NCBI GenBank assembly: GCA_937997345.1
Contig: CALKTD010000016.1
Location: 1-33,707, forward strand
From: an uncultured Atopobium sp.
GTDB taxonomy: Bacteria > Actinomycetota > Coriobacteriia > Coriobacteriales > Atopobiaceae
Length of the DNA stretch: 33,707 nt
Direction of reading: 5' to 3'
Part shown: one piece after another, positions 7,369 through 14,868 of the stretch
Layout: the number at the start of each line of letters is the position of its first letter
How positions within the stretch are numbered: position 1 is the first letter of the stretch
Program-made: the position numbers and the translations under genes
Notes under the pieces: generated by a model
Seen by the model: the letters and a program-made list of their open reading frames with translations, nothing else
Told to the model about the DNA's origin: nothing
Database searches by the model: none

Positions 7369-7687
7369 GTGACCTCCACTCGCTGATTGCCTTTTTGTAG
7401 GTGCTGTCTCCTAAATCATTCCAAAATGATGCTGGCGCGGGAACTGAAATCTTTCCAAAAAGCGCCGAGAGCTGCTCTTTGTCCTTCTCGCTCAATTGAC
7501 GAGAAGAACCTTTGGCAGAAGATTCCAACGAAGCGCTTTCATGAGCATCAGGAAGCCTGCCTGTCACCAGCACATATTCAAAGGCTGCATTAATCAGCTG
7601 GGTGGTGTTTGACCCAAGCGATTCAAGAATCTCGGAAACCTGATTTTTAACTTCAACAGGAATACGGGCAGTTACAATGTTGTCCAT
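7346..7687 (-). CDS. RelB/DinJ-type antitoxin
   Basis: A 113-residue protein with an N-terminal ribbon-helix-helix of the RelB/DinJ kind (NIVTARIPVEVKNQVSEILESLGSNTTQLINAAFEYVLVTG is the characteristic region, residues 3-44, abbreviated here by its landmarks NIVTARIP and GRLPDA). The rest is hydrophilic and would wrap the toxin. ATG at 7687 is chosen because AAAGGGG lies five bases upstream; GTG at 7693 is less well placed. It precedes and overlaps the PIN toxin gene. The promoter carries matching 7-bp inverted repeats over its -35 and -10 elements, the expected autorepression site. Confidence 0.85.
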   Translation of the reverse strand: MDNIVTARIPVEVKNQVSEILESLGSNTTQLINAAFEYVLVTGRLPDAHESASLESSAKGSSRQLSEKDKEQLSALFGKISVPAPASFWNDLGDSTYKKAISEWRSHDYEALD

Positions 7688-7700
7688 GGCCACCCCTTTA

Positions 7701-7737
7701 CCTAGTTATATCATGGTATTCACGTATTACAACTAGG
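7701..7737 (-). promoter_or_regulatory. Toxin-antitoxin promoter with autorepression operator
   Basis: Read leftwards, the -35 TTGTAA (7732-7727) and -10 TATAAC (7710-7705) are 16 bp apart. The perfect inverted repeat CCTAGTT (7701-7707) / AACTAGG (7731-7737) overlaps both elements, so a bound antitoxin complex would block RNA polymerase. Confidence 0.75.
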
Positions 7738-7751
7738 TCAAGGAGCACTGA

Positions 7752-9386
7752 TTAAACAGTTTCTGACTGGATGTTTCCGTCTTTTAAAACAAGGGAATAA
7801 AAGCGTTCTCTTATTTCAGGGGTCACTTGATGAGACGTTATAATAACGGTTCTTTCCTTATCTTTTAAGATCAAATCAATGAGGCTCTGAACTGAGTCGG
7901 CATCCAAATGAGCAAAGCTCTCGTCATAAATCACAATTTGTGGCTTAAACAAAAAGATTCGCGCAAGAGCAAGCCTCTGTCGTTCTCCACCAGAAAGACT
8001 GCTTCCGGCTTGATCAATCACATGGTCAATTCCGTCTGGATATCTGGTGAGAATCTCAGAAAAGCCCGATTTCGTAATAGCGTCAATAATTTCTTCATCA
8101 GTAAAGTCATGGCAAAACAACGTTACGTTATCCCTGATAGTTGCATTAAAAATAAACGTTTGCTGAGAGCAAGGGATTATGAATCGAGCATATTGCTCAC
8201 TTTTGAAGTGCTTGATTGGCACGCCATCCAAACAGATGTCTCCGTTATCTGGGCTTAGAGTATCCGTTAATAGTTTGATTAGTGTTGTTTTTCCACTTCC
8301 CGAACTTCCTTCTAGAAGATACTTTCCGCCATGTTCCAAATTAAAACTAATATTCGATAAAACTAATTTGTCCTTGTCATAGCCATACGAAACGTGATTG
8401 ACCGTTAGATTTGCAAAACGTTCAGGGGTATTTTCTGCCCCACTTTCTGTAACTGGGGCTTCATTAAGAAGCGTTTGTATTTTAGTAATTATCTCTTTTG
8501 CACTTCTCATATCAGTAATTGAATCACTTATGTTTTGAATAGGATTTGCTATGTAGACAACAAGCTGAGATGCCGCAACCATCATTCCTACTGTCATTAA
8601 TCCATTAAGGGTAAGAATGGCGCCAATAAAATAAATTCCAATGTAAATAATTTGACCCACAGTAAATGAAAGTAAGCGAGCTAAAGAACTAAAGTACCGA
8701 GCACCAAATTTCTGCTTCTCCCAAGCCTGATTCGCACTACTCATGGCAACCCGTGAGGCCTCTGTTAGATGAAAGCTCCTGAGCAGATCAAACCCTTCAA
8801 GATGCTCATTTGCTGTAGCAATAAAATGCTCAGCTGACTCAGACTGTGCTTTTCGTTTATTAGAAATAATTCCAGACATTGTGTTAGGAACAAACATCTG
8901 AACAGCTATCATGCATAAAATGAACAGTACGAGCCACGGTGAAATAAACAGCAAGAGTATTAGACTTACTACGCCAGAGAAGACATCTATCAAGAGATCA
9001 ATAAAGACGCGGAAGTATGTTTCCTCAAGTAAATCAAGATCGTTAGTAAGGATTGAGAGCCAATGACTTGTATTGAATGAGTGAAACTCAGGAATTGAAC
9101 GATTGAATATCTTTGTAATCAGTTCATTGCGTAAATGCATCTGGCAGCCCTGTATAACTGACCAGCGCAAACGTCTGCAAATTAAGTCGATAACAAAATA
9201 GCAGAATATATAAAGGCCAAACCAGAGCCCATCATTCAGTGCATCCGACAAATTGCCATCCATGGCAAGATTAACGGATTGAAGCATTACAAATGAAAGT
9301 GCAATTTCAAACAAACTACTTAAAAGAGAGAAGACTACAAAGAATATTAGTTTGCTCTTTTGTTGAGCGTAAAGGTATTTAAGCAT
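7752..9386 (-). CDS. ABC exporter, fused membrane and ATPase domains
   Basis: Half-transporter of the ABC exporter type, expected to work as a dimer in the cytoplasmic membrane. The 544-residue product has a six-helix domain (about 1-300), then an ATPase with Walker A EGSSGSGKTT, Q-loop SQQTF, signature SLSGGERQR, Walker B IVIYDES and switch His in ITSHQ. Walker B ends DES instead of DEP or DEA, but the catalytic Glu is present. The substrate is unknown; no peptidase domain or partner half-transporter is visible. Base composition is lower in GC than the chaperone genes around it, which may mean acquisition by transfer. ATG at 9386 has AAGGGAGA upstream. A 7-bp tandem array lies about 50 bp upstream of the start. 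Confidence 0.9.
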   Translation of the reverse strand: MLKYLYAQQKSKLIFFVVFSLLSSLFEIALSFVMLQSVNLAMDGNLSDALNDGLWFGLYIFCYFVIDLICRRLRWSVIQGCQMHLRNELITKIFNRSIPEFHSFNTSHWLSILTNDLDLLEETYFRVFIDLLIDVFSGVVSLILLLFISPWLVLFILCMIAVQMFVPNTMSGIISNKRKAQSESAEHFIATANEHLEGFDLLRSFHLTEASRVAMSSANQAWEKQKFGARYFSSLARLLSFTVGQIIYIGIYFIGAILTLNGLMTVGMMVAASQLVVYIANPIQNISDSITDMRSAKEIITKIQTLLNEAPVTESGAENTPERFANLTVNHVSYGYDKDKLVLSNISFNLEHGGKYLLEGSSGSGKTTLIKLLTDTLSPDNGDICLDGVPIKHFKSEQYARFIIPCSQQTFIFNATIRDNVTLFCHDFTDEEIIDAITKSGFSEILTRYPDGIDHVIDQAGSSLSGGERQRLALARIFLFKPQIVIYDESFAHLDADSVQSLIDLILKDKERTVIITSHQVTPEIRERFYSLVLKDGNIQSETV

Positions 9387-9436
9387 GCCATCTCCCTTAA
9401 AAGAGATTTCGTTTTAAAAAGGTTATGACTGCATGT

Positions 9437-9499
9437 GGTATTCGGTATTCGGTATTCGGTATTCGGTATTCGGTATTCGGTATTCGGTATTCGGTGTTC
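9437..9499. repeat. 7-bp tandem array, eight GGTATTC plus one GGTGTTC
   Basis: Eight perfect head-to-tail copies (9437-9492) are followed by one variant (9493-9499). The array lies between the hspR terminator and the ABC exporter start, where the exporter promoter should be. Such perfect short arrays change copy number by slippage. The peptide repeats it encodes on either strand are by-products. Confidence 0.95.
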
Positions 9500-9511
9500 G
9501 GTAAATGGTAA

Positions 9512-9556
9512 CCAAACAAAAAACCAACTCCCCGTGTTTACTCGCGGAGAGCTGGT
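9512..9556 (-). terminator. Terminator of the dnaK-grpE-dnaJ-hspR operon
   Basis: Arms of about 14 bp (9523-9536 and 9543-9556, ACCAGCTC pairing with GAGTTGGT) around a short loop, followed leftwards by a run of six T. Confidence 0.9.
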
Positions 9557-9587
9557 CGTCTTATTAGTAACAATTTGCCTCGTTGTC

Positions 9588-10058
9588 TTACGATTCCTTT
9601 GGCTGCGTCGGGTCGCCCTCGGTTTCGGCGTCAGAAGGAACGGAGCTTGGCATACCAAACAGACGCTGCATCACCATCTCTGGGCTGGTCTCGCTATAAC
9701 GAACAAGCGAGGTGATGCGCTCGCGCATGTGGTACTCGTGCAGCTCATCCTCAAGCACGCGAATGCGTTCACGCAACTCATCGATAAGATCGTCCTTCTC
9801 GAGAGCTCGTTCACGCATGTCCAAAATGCGCACAACGCCAGCAAGGTTGATACCCTCGTCCGTCAACTTTGAGACAAGATTAAGACGGTCAATGTCCGCG
9901 CGAGAATACAAGCGCGTATTACCCCTGGAACGGCCGGGGCTAATCAGGCCCTTCTGCTCGTACACGCGAAGCGTCTGCGGATGCATGCCCGTGAGCTCGG
10001 CCGCAACGCTAATCATGTAGAGCGGCTTGTTACGACCGTCATCCTTCTTTCGAGCCAT
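9588..10058 (-). CDS. hspR: HspR, MerR-family heat-shock repressor
   Basis: In actinobacteria HspR represses the dnaK operon and clpB, and needs DnaK as co-repressor. The 156-residue product has a MerR-type winged helix at residues about 11-80, with LYMISVAAELTG, HPQTLRVYE and the GRSRGNTRLYS wing. A coiled coil follows (about 85-115) and then an acidic tail. Its start codon shares one base with the dnaJ stop (TAATG), so it is coupled to dnaJ as the last gene of the operon. This order matches Streptomyces and Mycobacterium. The candidate targets in this window are the three promoters with the ACTTAGA-AAGT element. Confidence 0.95.
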   Translation of the reverse strand: MARKKDDGRNKPLYMISVAAELTGMHPQTLRVYEQKGLISPGRSRGNTRLYSRADIDRLNLVSKLTDEGINLAGVVRILDMRERALEKDDLIDELRERIRVLEDELHEYHMRERITSLVRYSETSPEMVMQRLFGMPSSVPSDAETEGDPTQPKES

Positions 10059-10990
10059 TACCGCTCCTCTCGGTAGCTGCGCTCGTCGGCGTCAAGCAAC
10101 GCCTGAAGAGCGTCTCGCTCCTTCTTGGAAAGTTTTGTTGGAACTTTAACGTCCACCGAAACATACAGCGCACCGCGAGTCGCAGGATCCTTTACGCGAG
10201 GAGCACCCAAGTTCTTGAACCTGAACGTTTTTCCGCTCTGTGTACCTGCGGGAACCTTGAGTCGCACCGTAGTTCCGTCAGGCGTTGGCACGTCAACCGA
10301 AGTACCCAAAGCTGCCTCGTAAATGCTCACTGGCAGCTTCATGCGCACGTCAGCACCATCTCGCGAGAAGACCGGATGAGCTGCAACGTTGATGGTAACC
10401 ACAAGGTTGCCTCGTGGACCGCCGTTAACGCCGTACTCGCCGTGCTTCTTGTAACGCAGCTTCATGCCATCGTAAGCACCAGCTGGCACTTTGATGGTCA
10501 GCGACTGCTCCTCACCAGTTGAAGGCACGCGATACGTTGCCTTGCGAGAAGTTCCCTTAAACGCCTCGTCAAACGATACGTTTACGGACATAGTAAGGTC
10601 GCTGCCTGCAACTGGACGGCTTGCTCGCCCACCAAAGATATCGGCAAAGTCAAAGCCGCCGGCTCCCGCACCAGCACCGCCACCAAAGCCGCTAAAGAAA
10701 TCGGCAAAATTGGCGCCGTTTACGTTGGTGGTATAGGTGAACCCACCCTGGCGACCACCAAATCCACCTCCAGGAATACCGCCAAATGCGAGCATTTGGT
10801 CATATTCCTGGCGTTTCTTATCGTCAGAGAGCGTGTTGTACGCTTCCGAGATCTCCTTGAACTTGGCTTCATCGCCACCTCTATCAGGGTGGTATTTAGC
10901 TGCAAGTTTTCTAAACGCTTTTTGAATATCAGACTTCGAGGCGTCGCGCTTCACGCCAAGAACGTCATAAAAAGTCTTACTGCCTGCCAT
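10058..10990 (-). CDS. dnaJ: DnaJ-family co-chaperone without zinc finger
   Basis: Stimulates the DnaK ATPase and delivers clients. The J-domain has HPD at 34-36, followed by a Gly/Phe-rich region (about 70-115). Two C-terminal beta domains then follow directly, with repeats of the KVPAGAYDG/KVPAGTQSG kind. The four CxxCxGxG zinc repeats of classical DnaJ are absent and the length is 310 residues, so this is a class II (CbpA-like) J-protein. AGGAGG precedes ATG 10990. It lies between grpE and hspR. The symbol dnaJ is kept for its place in the operon; cbpA would also be defensible. Confidence 0.93.
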   Translation of the reverse strand: MAGSKTFYDVLGVKRDASKSDIQKAFRKLAAKYHPDRGGDEAKFKEISEAYNTLSDDKKRQEYDQMLAFGGIPGGGFGGRQGGFTYTTNVNGANFADFFSGFGGGAGAGAGGFDFADIFGGRASRPVAGSDLTMSVNVSFDEAFKGTSRKATYRVPSTGEEQSLTIKVPAGAYDGMKLRYKKHGEYGVNGGPRGNLVVTINVAAHPVFSRDGADVRMKLPVSIYEAALGTSVDVPTPDGTTVRLKVPAGTQSGKTFRFKNLGAPRVKDPATRGALYVSVDVKVPTKLSKKERDALQALLDADERSYREER

Positions 10991-11023
10991 TCAGCACGGC
11001 CTCCTCTCTAAAACTACTCTGTC

Positions 11024-11881
11024 TTACTCAGCTGCACCGTCAGTAGCTTCTGCACTGTCCGCAGCATCAGCGCTGTCTGCGGCTGCGCCGTCTGCAGCTT
11101 CTGGCTCTGCTGGACGCTTTGGGCCACCGTGAGTAACAACAACCATCGCAGTGCGAATATCCTTGCCTCCCATGCGATAACCCTTTTGATACACCTGAGC
11201 AACGGTTTCATCATATGCCTCGGTGTCATCAATCTGGCTCACTGCCTGGTGAGATAGAGGATCAAAAGCCTCGCCAACAGGATTGACTACCTCAACGCCC
11301 TCTTTGCTCAAGACGCTCACAAGCTTGTTGCACACCGCGGAGACGCCCTCAACAAACTGCTTGGCTGCAGGGTCAGTCAGGTTGTCTGCGTGCTCAATTG
11401 CGCGCTCCAAGTCATCAATGACAGGGAGAAGATCAACTACCAGCTTCTCTGTTGCACGCTGTCGCTCATCAAGACGCTCCTGAGCGGTACGACGACGGTA
11501 GTTATCCCAGTCAGCCTGCAGGCGCAAGAAGCGATCGTTTGCCTCAGCTGCCTGCTGCTTAGCAGCCTCAATCTGATCAGAGACCGAGTCCAGCTCGTTC
11601 TGCAAACGGTCACGTTCCTGAGCTACATGCTGGGCGTCGGCAGCAATCTCTGCCTCTGCCGTCTCTTCTCCACGACGAATTGCCTCAGCAATCATCTCTT
11701 CTTCGGTCATCGGACGGCCTGCACCTACTGTGCCAGCTGCGCCTTTGGCAGCGGATTTGTTGCCGTCAAGCGTCTGACTTGCGGAACCATCCTCCACAAC
11801 GCCGACGGCGGCTACGGTTTCATCACCGTTATTCTCGTTATCAAAGGTAGTGTCAACCTTGTTCTGGTCTTCTGTTGCCAC
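11024..11881 (-). CDS. grpE: GrpE, nucleotide exchange factor of DnaK
   Basis: Releases ADP from DnaK. The long N-terminal acidic and coiled-coil part (to about 120) leads into the family core LQADWDNYRRR and later the beta-wing with GEAFDPLSHQAV and VYQKGYRMGGKDIRTAMVVV. The last 30 residues are an Ala/Asp/Glu-rich tail not needed for the fold. GTG at 11881 is chosen because GGGAGG stands nine bases before it; ATG 11887 and GTG 11890 are too close to that site. About 285 residues is long for GrpE because of both tails. It is the second gene of the operon, separated from dnaK by a hairpin spacer. Confidence 0.95.
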   Translation of the reverse strand: MATEDQNKVDTTFDNENNGDETVAAVGVVEDGSASQTLDGNKSAAKGAAGTVGAGRPMTEEEMIAEAIRRGEETAEAEIAADAQHVAQERDRLQNELDSVSDQIEAAKQQAAEANDRFLRLQADWDNYRRRTAQERLDERQRATEKLVVDLLPVIDDLERAIEHADNLTDPAAKQFVEGVSAVCNKLVSVLSKEGVEVVNPVGEAFDPLSHQAVSQIDDTEAYDETVAQVYQKGYRMGGKDIRTAMVVVTHGGPKRPAEPEAADGAAADSADAADSAEATDGAAE

Positions 11882-11905
11882 TGCCATCACCTCCCTATGT
11901 GTAGA

Positions 11906-11934
11906 AGGCGGCTAAACGTTTCCGCCAGCCGCCT
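11906..11934 (-). other. Intercistronic hairpin between dnaK and grpE
   Basis: Perfect 8-bp inverted repeat AGGCGGCT/AGCCGCCT with a 13-base loop and no T-run. It probably acts in RNA processing or stability and lets DnaK be made in excess over GrpE, as in other dnaK operons. The 114-bp spacer holds no gene. Confidence 0.6.
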
Positions 11935-12004
11935 CCGAGTCGTATCACATTGTCTACCAGTTGCTGCACCAAGTTACCCAAGCGCATATGCCGAGAAACT
12001 CAGA

Positions 12005-13909
12005 TTAGTTCTGGTTCTTATTGTCGTCGACAACCTCGTAGTCTGCATCAACAACATCTGGCTCAGAAGGGTTGCTTGCTGCGTCGTTGTTGCCAGCAGT
12101 CTGAGCCTGAGCGTCTGCGTAGACAATCTCTGCAAGCTTCTGGCCAACCTCGGTGAGCTTCTCGCCAGCCTTCTTGATTGCCTCAATGTCGGAGCCATCA
12201 AGTGCGGTCTTTGCCTCAGCAACAGCCTCTTCAACAGCCTTCTTCTGATCCTCAGGGACCTTATCGCCAAGGTCTTTGACGGTCTGCTCGGTGCTGTATG
12301 CCAGGGAGTCTACCTGGTTGCGGACCTCAATCTCGTCCTTGCGCTTCTTGTCTTCCTCAGCGTGGGACTCTGCGTCCTTGACCATGCGGTCAACTTCCTC
12401 GTCGGACAGGGCAGTGGAGCCAGAAATGGTAATCTCCTGGGACTTGTCAGTTGCCTTGTCCTTAGCGGTAACCTTCAGGATGCCGTTTGCATCGATATCA
12501 AAGGTAACCTCAATCTGAGGGATACCACGCTGAGCAGCAGGAATACCGGTAAGGTTGAACTTACCAAGGCTCTTGTTGTCAGAAGCCATCTCGCGCTCGC
12601 CCTGGAGGACGTGAATCTCAACGGAGGTCTGGTTGTCAGCTGCGGTGGAGTAAACCTTTGTGCTGGAGGTTGGGATGGTGGTGTTGCGGTCGATGACCTT
12701 GTCAACAACGCCGCCAAGGGTCTCAACGCCCAGGGACAGTGGGGTTACGTCCAGAAGCAGGATGCCAGAGACGTCACCGGTAAGAACGCCGCCCTGAACG
12801 GCTGCACCGTCTGCAACAACCTCGTCTGGGTTGACGGACATGTTAGGCTGCTTGCCGGTCATGCTCTTGACCAGGTCCTGAACAGCCGGCATACGAGTGG
12901 AGCCGCCAACCAGAATGACCTCGCTAACGTCGGAGAGCTGAAGGCCCGCGTCCTGGAGTGCCTTGGTTACAGGAGCCTTGCAGCGGTCGAGAAGATCGCG
13001 GGTGATGCGCTCAAACTCTGCACGAGTCAGAGTGTAGTCAAGATGCTTAGGACCAGTTGCATCTGCGGTAATGAATGGCAGGTTAACCTGTGCCTGCTGA
13101 GCGCTGGAGAGCTCCTTCTTAGCATTCTCTGCAGCCTCCTTGAGACGCTGAAGTGCCATTGGGTCCTTGCGGAGGTCAATGCCGTTATCGGAGTTGAACT
13201 TGTCTGCAAGCCAGTCGATAACGCGCTGATCCCAGTCATCGCCACCCAGGTGGTTATCGCCGTTGGTTGCAAGAACCTCAACAACGCCGTCTGCAAGGTC
13301 AAGCAGGGAGACGTCGAAGGTACCGCCACCGAGGTCGAAGACGAGAACCTTGTGGTCCTGGTCCTTCTTGTCCAGACCGTAAGCAAGAGCTGCTGCAGTT
13401 GGCTCGTTGACGATACGCTGAACGTTGAGGCCAGCAATCTTACCTGCGTCCTTGGTTGCCTGACGCTGTGCGTCGTTGAAGTATGCTGGGACAGTAATGA
13501 CAGCGTCGGTTACAGGCTCACCGAGGTACTTCTCGGCGTCTGCCTTCATCTTTGCAAGGGTCATAGCGCTGATCTGCTCTGGGGTGTAGTCAACGCCGTC
13601 AATCTCAACGACTGCGCGACCGTCGGTGCCAGCCTTAACCTTGTAAGGGACAGTCTTGATCTCAGACTGAACCTCGTCAAACTTGCGGCCCATGAAACGC
13701 TTAATGGAGAAGACAGTGTTTACAGGGTTGGTAACAGCCTGGTTCTTTGCTGCCTTACCAACAATGCGGTCACCGTCAGCGCGGAAGCCGACGACGGAAG
13801 GAGTTGTACGGTCTCCCTCTGCGTTAACGATAATAGTTGGCTCTCCACCCTCGAGAACAGCCATAGCTGAGTTTGTAGTACCCAGGTCAATTCCAAGAAT
13901 CTTGCCCAT
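12005..13909 (-). CDS. dnaK: Chaperone DnaK (Hsp70)
   Basis: Central ATP-driven chaperone of the cytoplasm. The 634-residue product starts with the phosphate-1 motif GIDLGTTNS and has the Hsp70 signatures VFDLGGGTFDVS and VILVGGSTRMPAV. The linker VLLLDVTPLSLG is present (here LLLDVTPLSLG), followed by the substrate-binding domain and an acidic end (DVVDADYEVVDD). Actinobacterial DnaKs share this short ending. ATG at 13909 follows AAAGGATGA. The gene heads the operon dnaK-grpE-dnaJ-hspR, and HspR closes a feedback loop on it. The leader is unusually long, about 115 bp, and contains one copy of the dispersed 12-mer. Confidence 0.98.
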   Translation of the reverse strand: MGKILGIDLGTTNSAMAVLEGGEPTIIVNAEGDRTTPSVVGFRADGDRIVGKAAKNQAVTNPVNTVFSIKRFMGRKFDEVQSEIKTVPYKVKAGTDGRAVVEIDGVDYTPEQISAMTLAKMKADAEKYLGEPVTDAVITVPAYFNDAQRQATKDAGKIAGLNVQRIVNEPTAAALAYGLDKKDQDHKVLVFDLGGGTFDVSLLDLADGVVEVLATNGDNHLGGDDWDQRVIDWLADKFNSDNGIDLRKDPMALQRLKEAAENAKKELSSAQQAQVNLPFITADATGPKHLDYTLTRAEFERITRDLLDRCKAPVTKALQDAGLQLSDVSEVILVGGSTRMPAVQDLVKSMTGKQPNMSVNPDEVVADGAAVQGGVLTGDVSGILLLDVTPLSLGVETLGGVVDKVIDRNTTIPTSSTKVYSTAADNQTSVEIHVLQGEREMASDNKSLGKFNLTGIPAAQRGIPQIEVTFDIDANGILKVTAKDKATDKSQEITISGSTALSDEEVDRMVKDAESHAEEDKKRKDEIEVRNQVDSLAYSTEQTVKDLGDKVPEDQKKAVEEAVAEAKTALDGSDIEAIKKAGEKLTEVGQKLAEIVYADAQAQTAGNNDAASNPSEPDVVDADYEVVDDNKNQN

Positions 13910-13944
13910 TGTGAATCATCCTTTCCTATGTACGTGTTCCGTTT

Positions 13945-13956
13945 GGCGAGAAACCC
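13945..13956 (+). repeat. Dispersed 12-mer GGCGAGAAANCC, site 5 (N=C)
   Basis: Sits in the untranslated leader of the dnaK operon, 36 bp before the start codon. Confidence 0.65.
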
Positions 13957-14028
13957 CACAGGTAGATGACCTGAAAAAGGGTACAAGCTAACCGCGAACA
14001 CATACTGTGTTTCTGCTTTACGGTTTTG

Positions 14029-14083
14029 CTTATACCCCTATGTCTGACTTATATACATAATCTAAGTCAGTTTGTAGTAGATT
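14029..14083 (-). promoter_or_regulatory. dnaK promoter with heat-shock operator-like element
   Basis: Read leftwards: AATCT (14083-14079), 16 bp, then the perfect inverted repeat GACTTA-N11-TAAGTC (14068-14046), then GGGGTATAAG with -10 at 14034-14029. This is the cleanest of three copies. It resembles HspR sites in having inverted half-sites, but the half-sites differ from the published CTTGAGT consensus and are about 2 bp closer. Confidence 0.75.
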
Positions 14084-14121
14084 TTTTCACCGACGTTTTG
14101 TAGCTGCTGGTGAATTGATGT

Positions 14122-14859
14122 TTAAAACGTTTTACACTCGCAAATAGAATTCAAATATTCAGCTATAACTTCAAAATTATTTGTGTCAATCTGTCTAATA
14201 AATTCTGATCCGATTACTGCCCCATCAGCGCCATTTGAAAGCACCTCTTTTATACCCCTATTGTCTTTGATGCCAAACCCTACAAAAGCAGGCAAATCGG
14301 AAAACTTTCTTAGCCTTTTGATCGTCTCGATATACGCATGCTGACTTGATAAGTCTCCTCCTGTTTTACCTGCAGCAGAGACCACATATGCAAAATGAGT
14401 AGATTCGTTGATAGCTTGTTCTATCTCTAAATCCGACATAGATTCAGAGAATATTCTTACAATTCCTGAGTAATCATTGCGAGATTGAACACCGTCAACA
14501 CAAAGAACTGCATCGTAAATCCAATAAGGCAGCTCTTTAACTTTAAAGTTTTCCAATCCTTCTGCATAAGTCATAAGCACAATACGTGAGGAAAAAATCT
14601 TCCTAACTTTAAGGAGCTCTTCTCGAACAACGTCAGTATTTAGCATAGGCAACGTTAGTTTATGCGTCTTTTTGATTGTCTCTCCATCCATAAAAGGATT
14701 ACTCACCGGTAGACCAATCTCAACACATCCGATACCGTGTCCTTCAATTTCTTGAAGGACACGGTAGAACATTTCCCAATTTGGGTACCCCAGCGGCAAG
14801 TACAGCGCCAGTTTTCTTGCTAGTTCATTGTGCTCATTACTGCTGGAATACTTTTGCAT
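14122..14859 (-). CDS. TrpA-like (beta/alpha)8 enzyme in a PTS operon
   Basis: Clear homologue of tryptophan synthase alpha subunit, which splits indole-3-glycerol phosphate into indole and glyceraldehyde 3-phosphate. The 245-residue product keeps the catalytic Glu (E47 in VEIGLP), catalytic Asp (D58 in PFMDG), the loop-6 Tyr (Y158 in FAYVVS), the TGG loop, and the phosphate-binding GFGI and IGSEF segments. No trpB or other trp gene is nearby. It is the last gene of a PTS operon; its ribosome site overlaps the EIIC stop. I infer a retro-aldol reaction on an imported phosphorylated compound, possibly still an indole-glycerol type. Tryptophan synthesis proper seems unlikely. No clear terminator separates it from the dnaK promoter. 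Confidence 0.8.
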   Translation of the reverse strand: MQKYSSSNEHNELARKLALYLPLGYPNWEMFYRVLQEIEGHGIGCVEIGLPVSNPFMDGETIKKTHKLTLPMLNTDVVREELLKVRKIFSSRIVLMTYAEGLENFKVKELPYWIYDAVLCVDGVQSRNDYSGIVRIFSESMSDLEIEQAINESTHFAYVVSAAGKTGGDLSSQHAYIETIKRLRKFSDLPAFVGFGIKDNRGIKEVLSNGADGAVIGSEFIRQIDTNNFEVIAEYLNSICECKTF

Positions 14860-14868
14860 CAGAGATCC

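Noticed and set aside
9347..9658. Open frame encoding repeated EYRIPNT peptides
   Set aside because: Translation of the 7-bp array; it crosses a terminator and the exporter start.
11390..13870. Very long rightward open frame opposite grpE and dnaK
   Set aside because: It is antisense to strongly conserved chaperone genes, its product is Leu/Val/Cys-rich low-quality sequence with no family features, and it is a by-product of their codon use.
14122..14859. Annotating the TrpA-like gene as a tryptophan biosynthesis gene
   Set aside because: No trpB or other trp gene is adjacent and it is embedded in a PTS operon, so only the fold and chemistry class are claimed.
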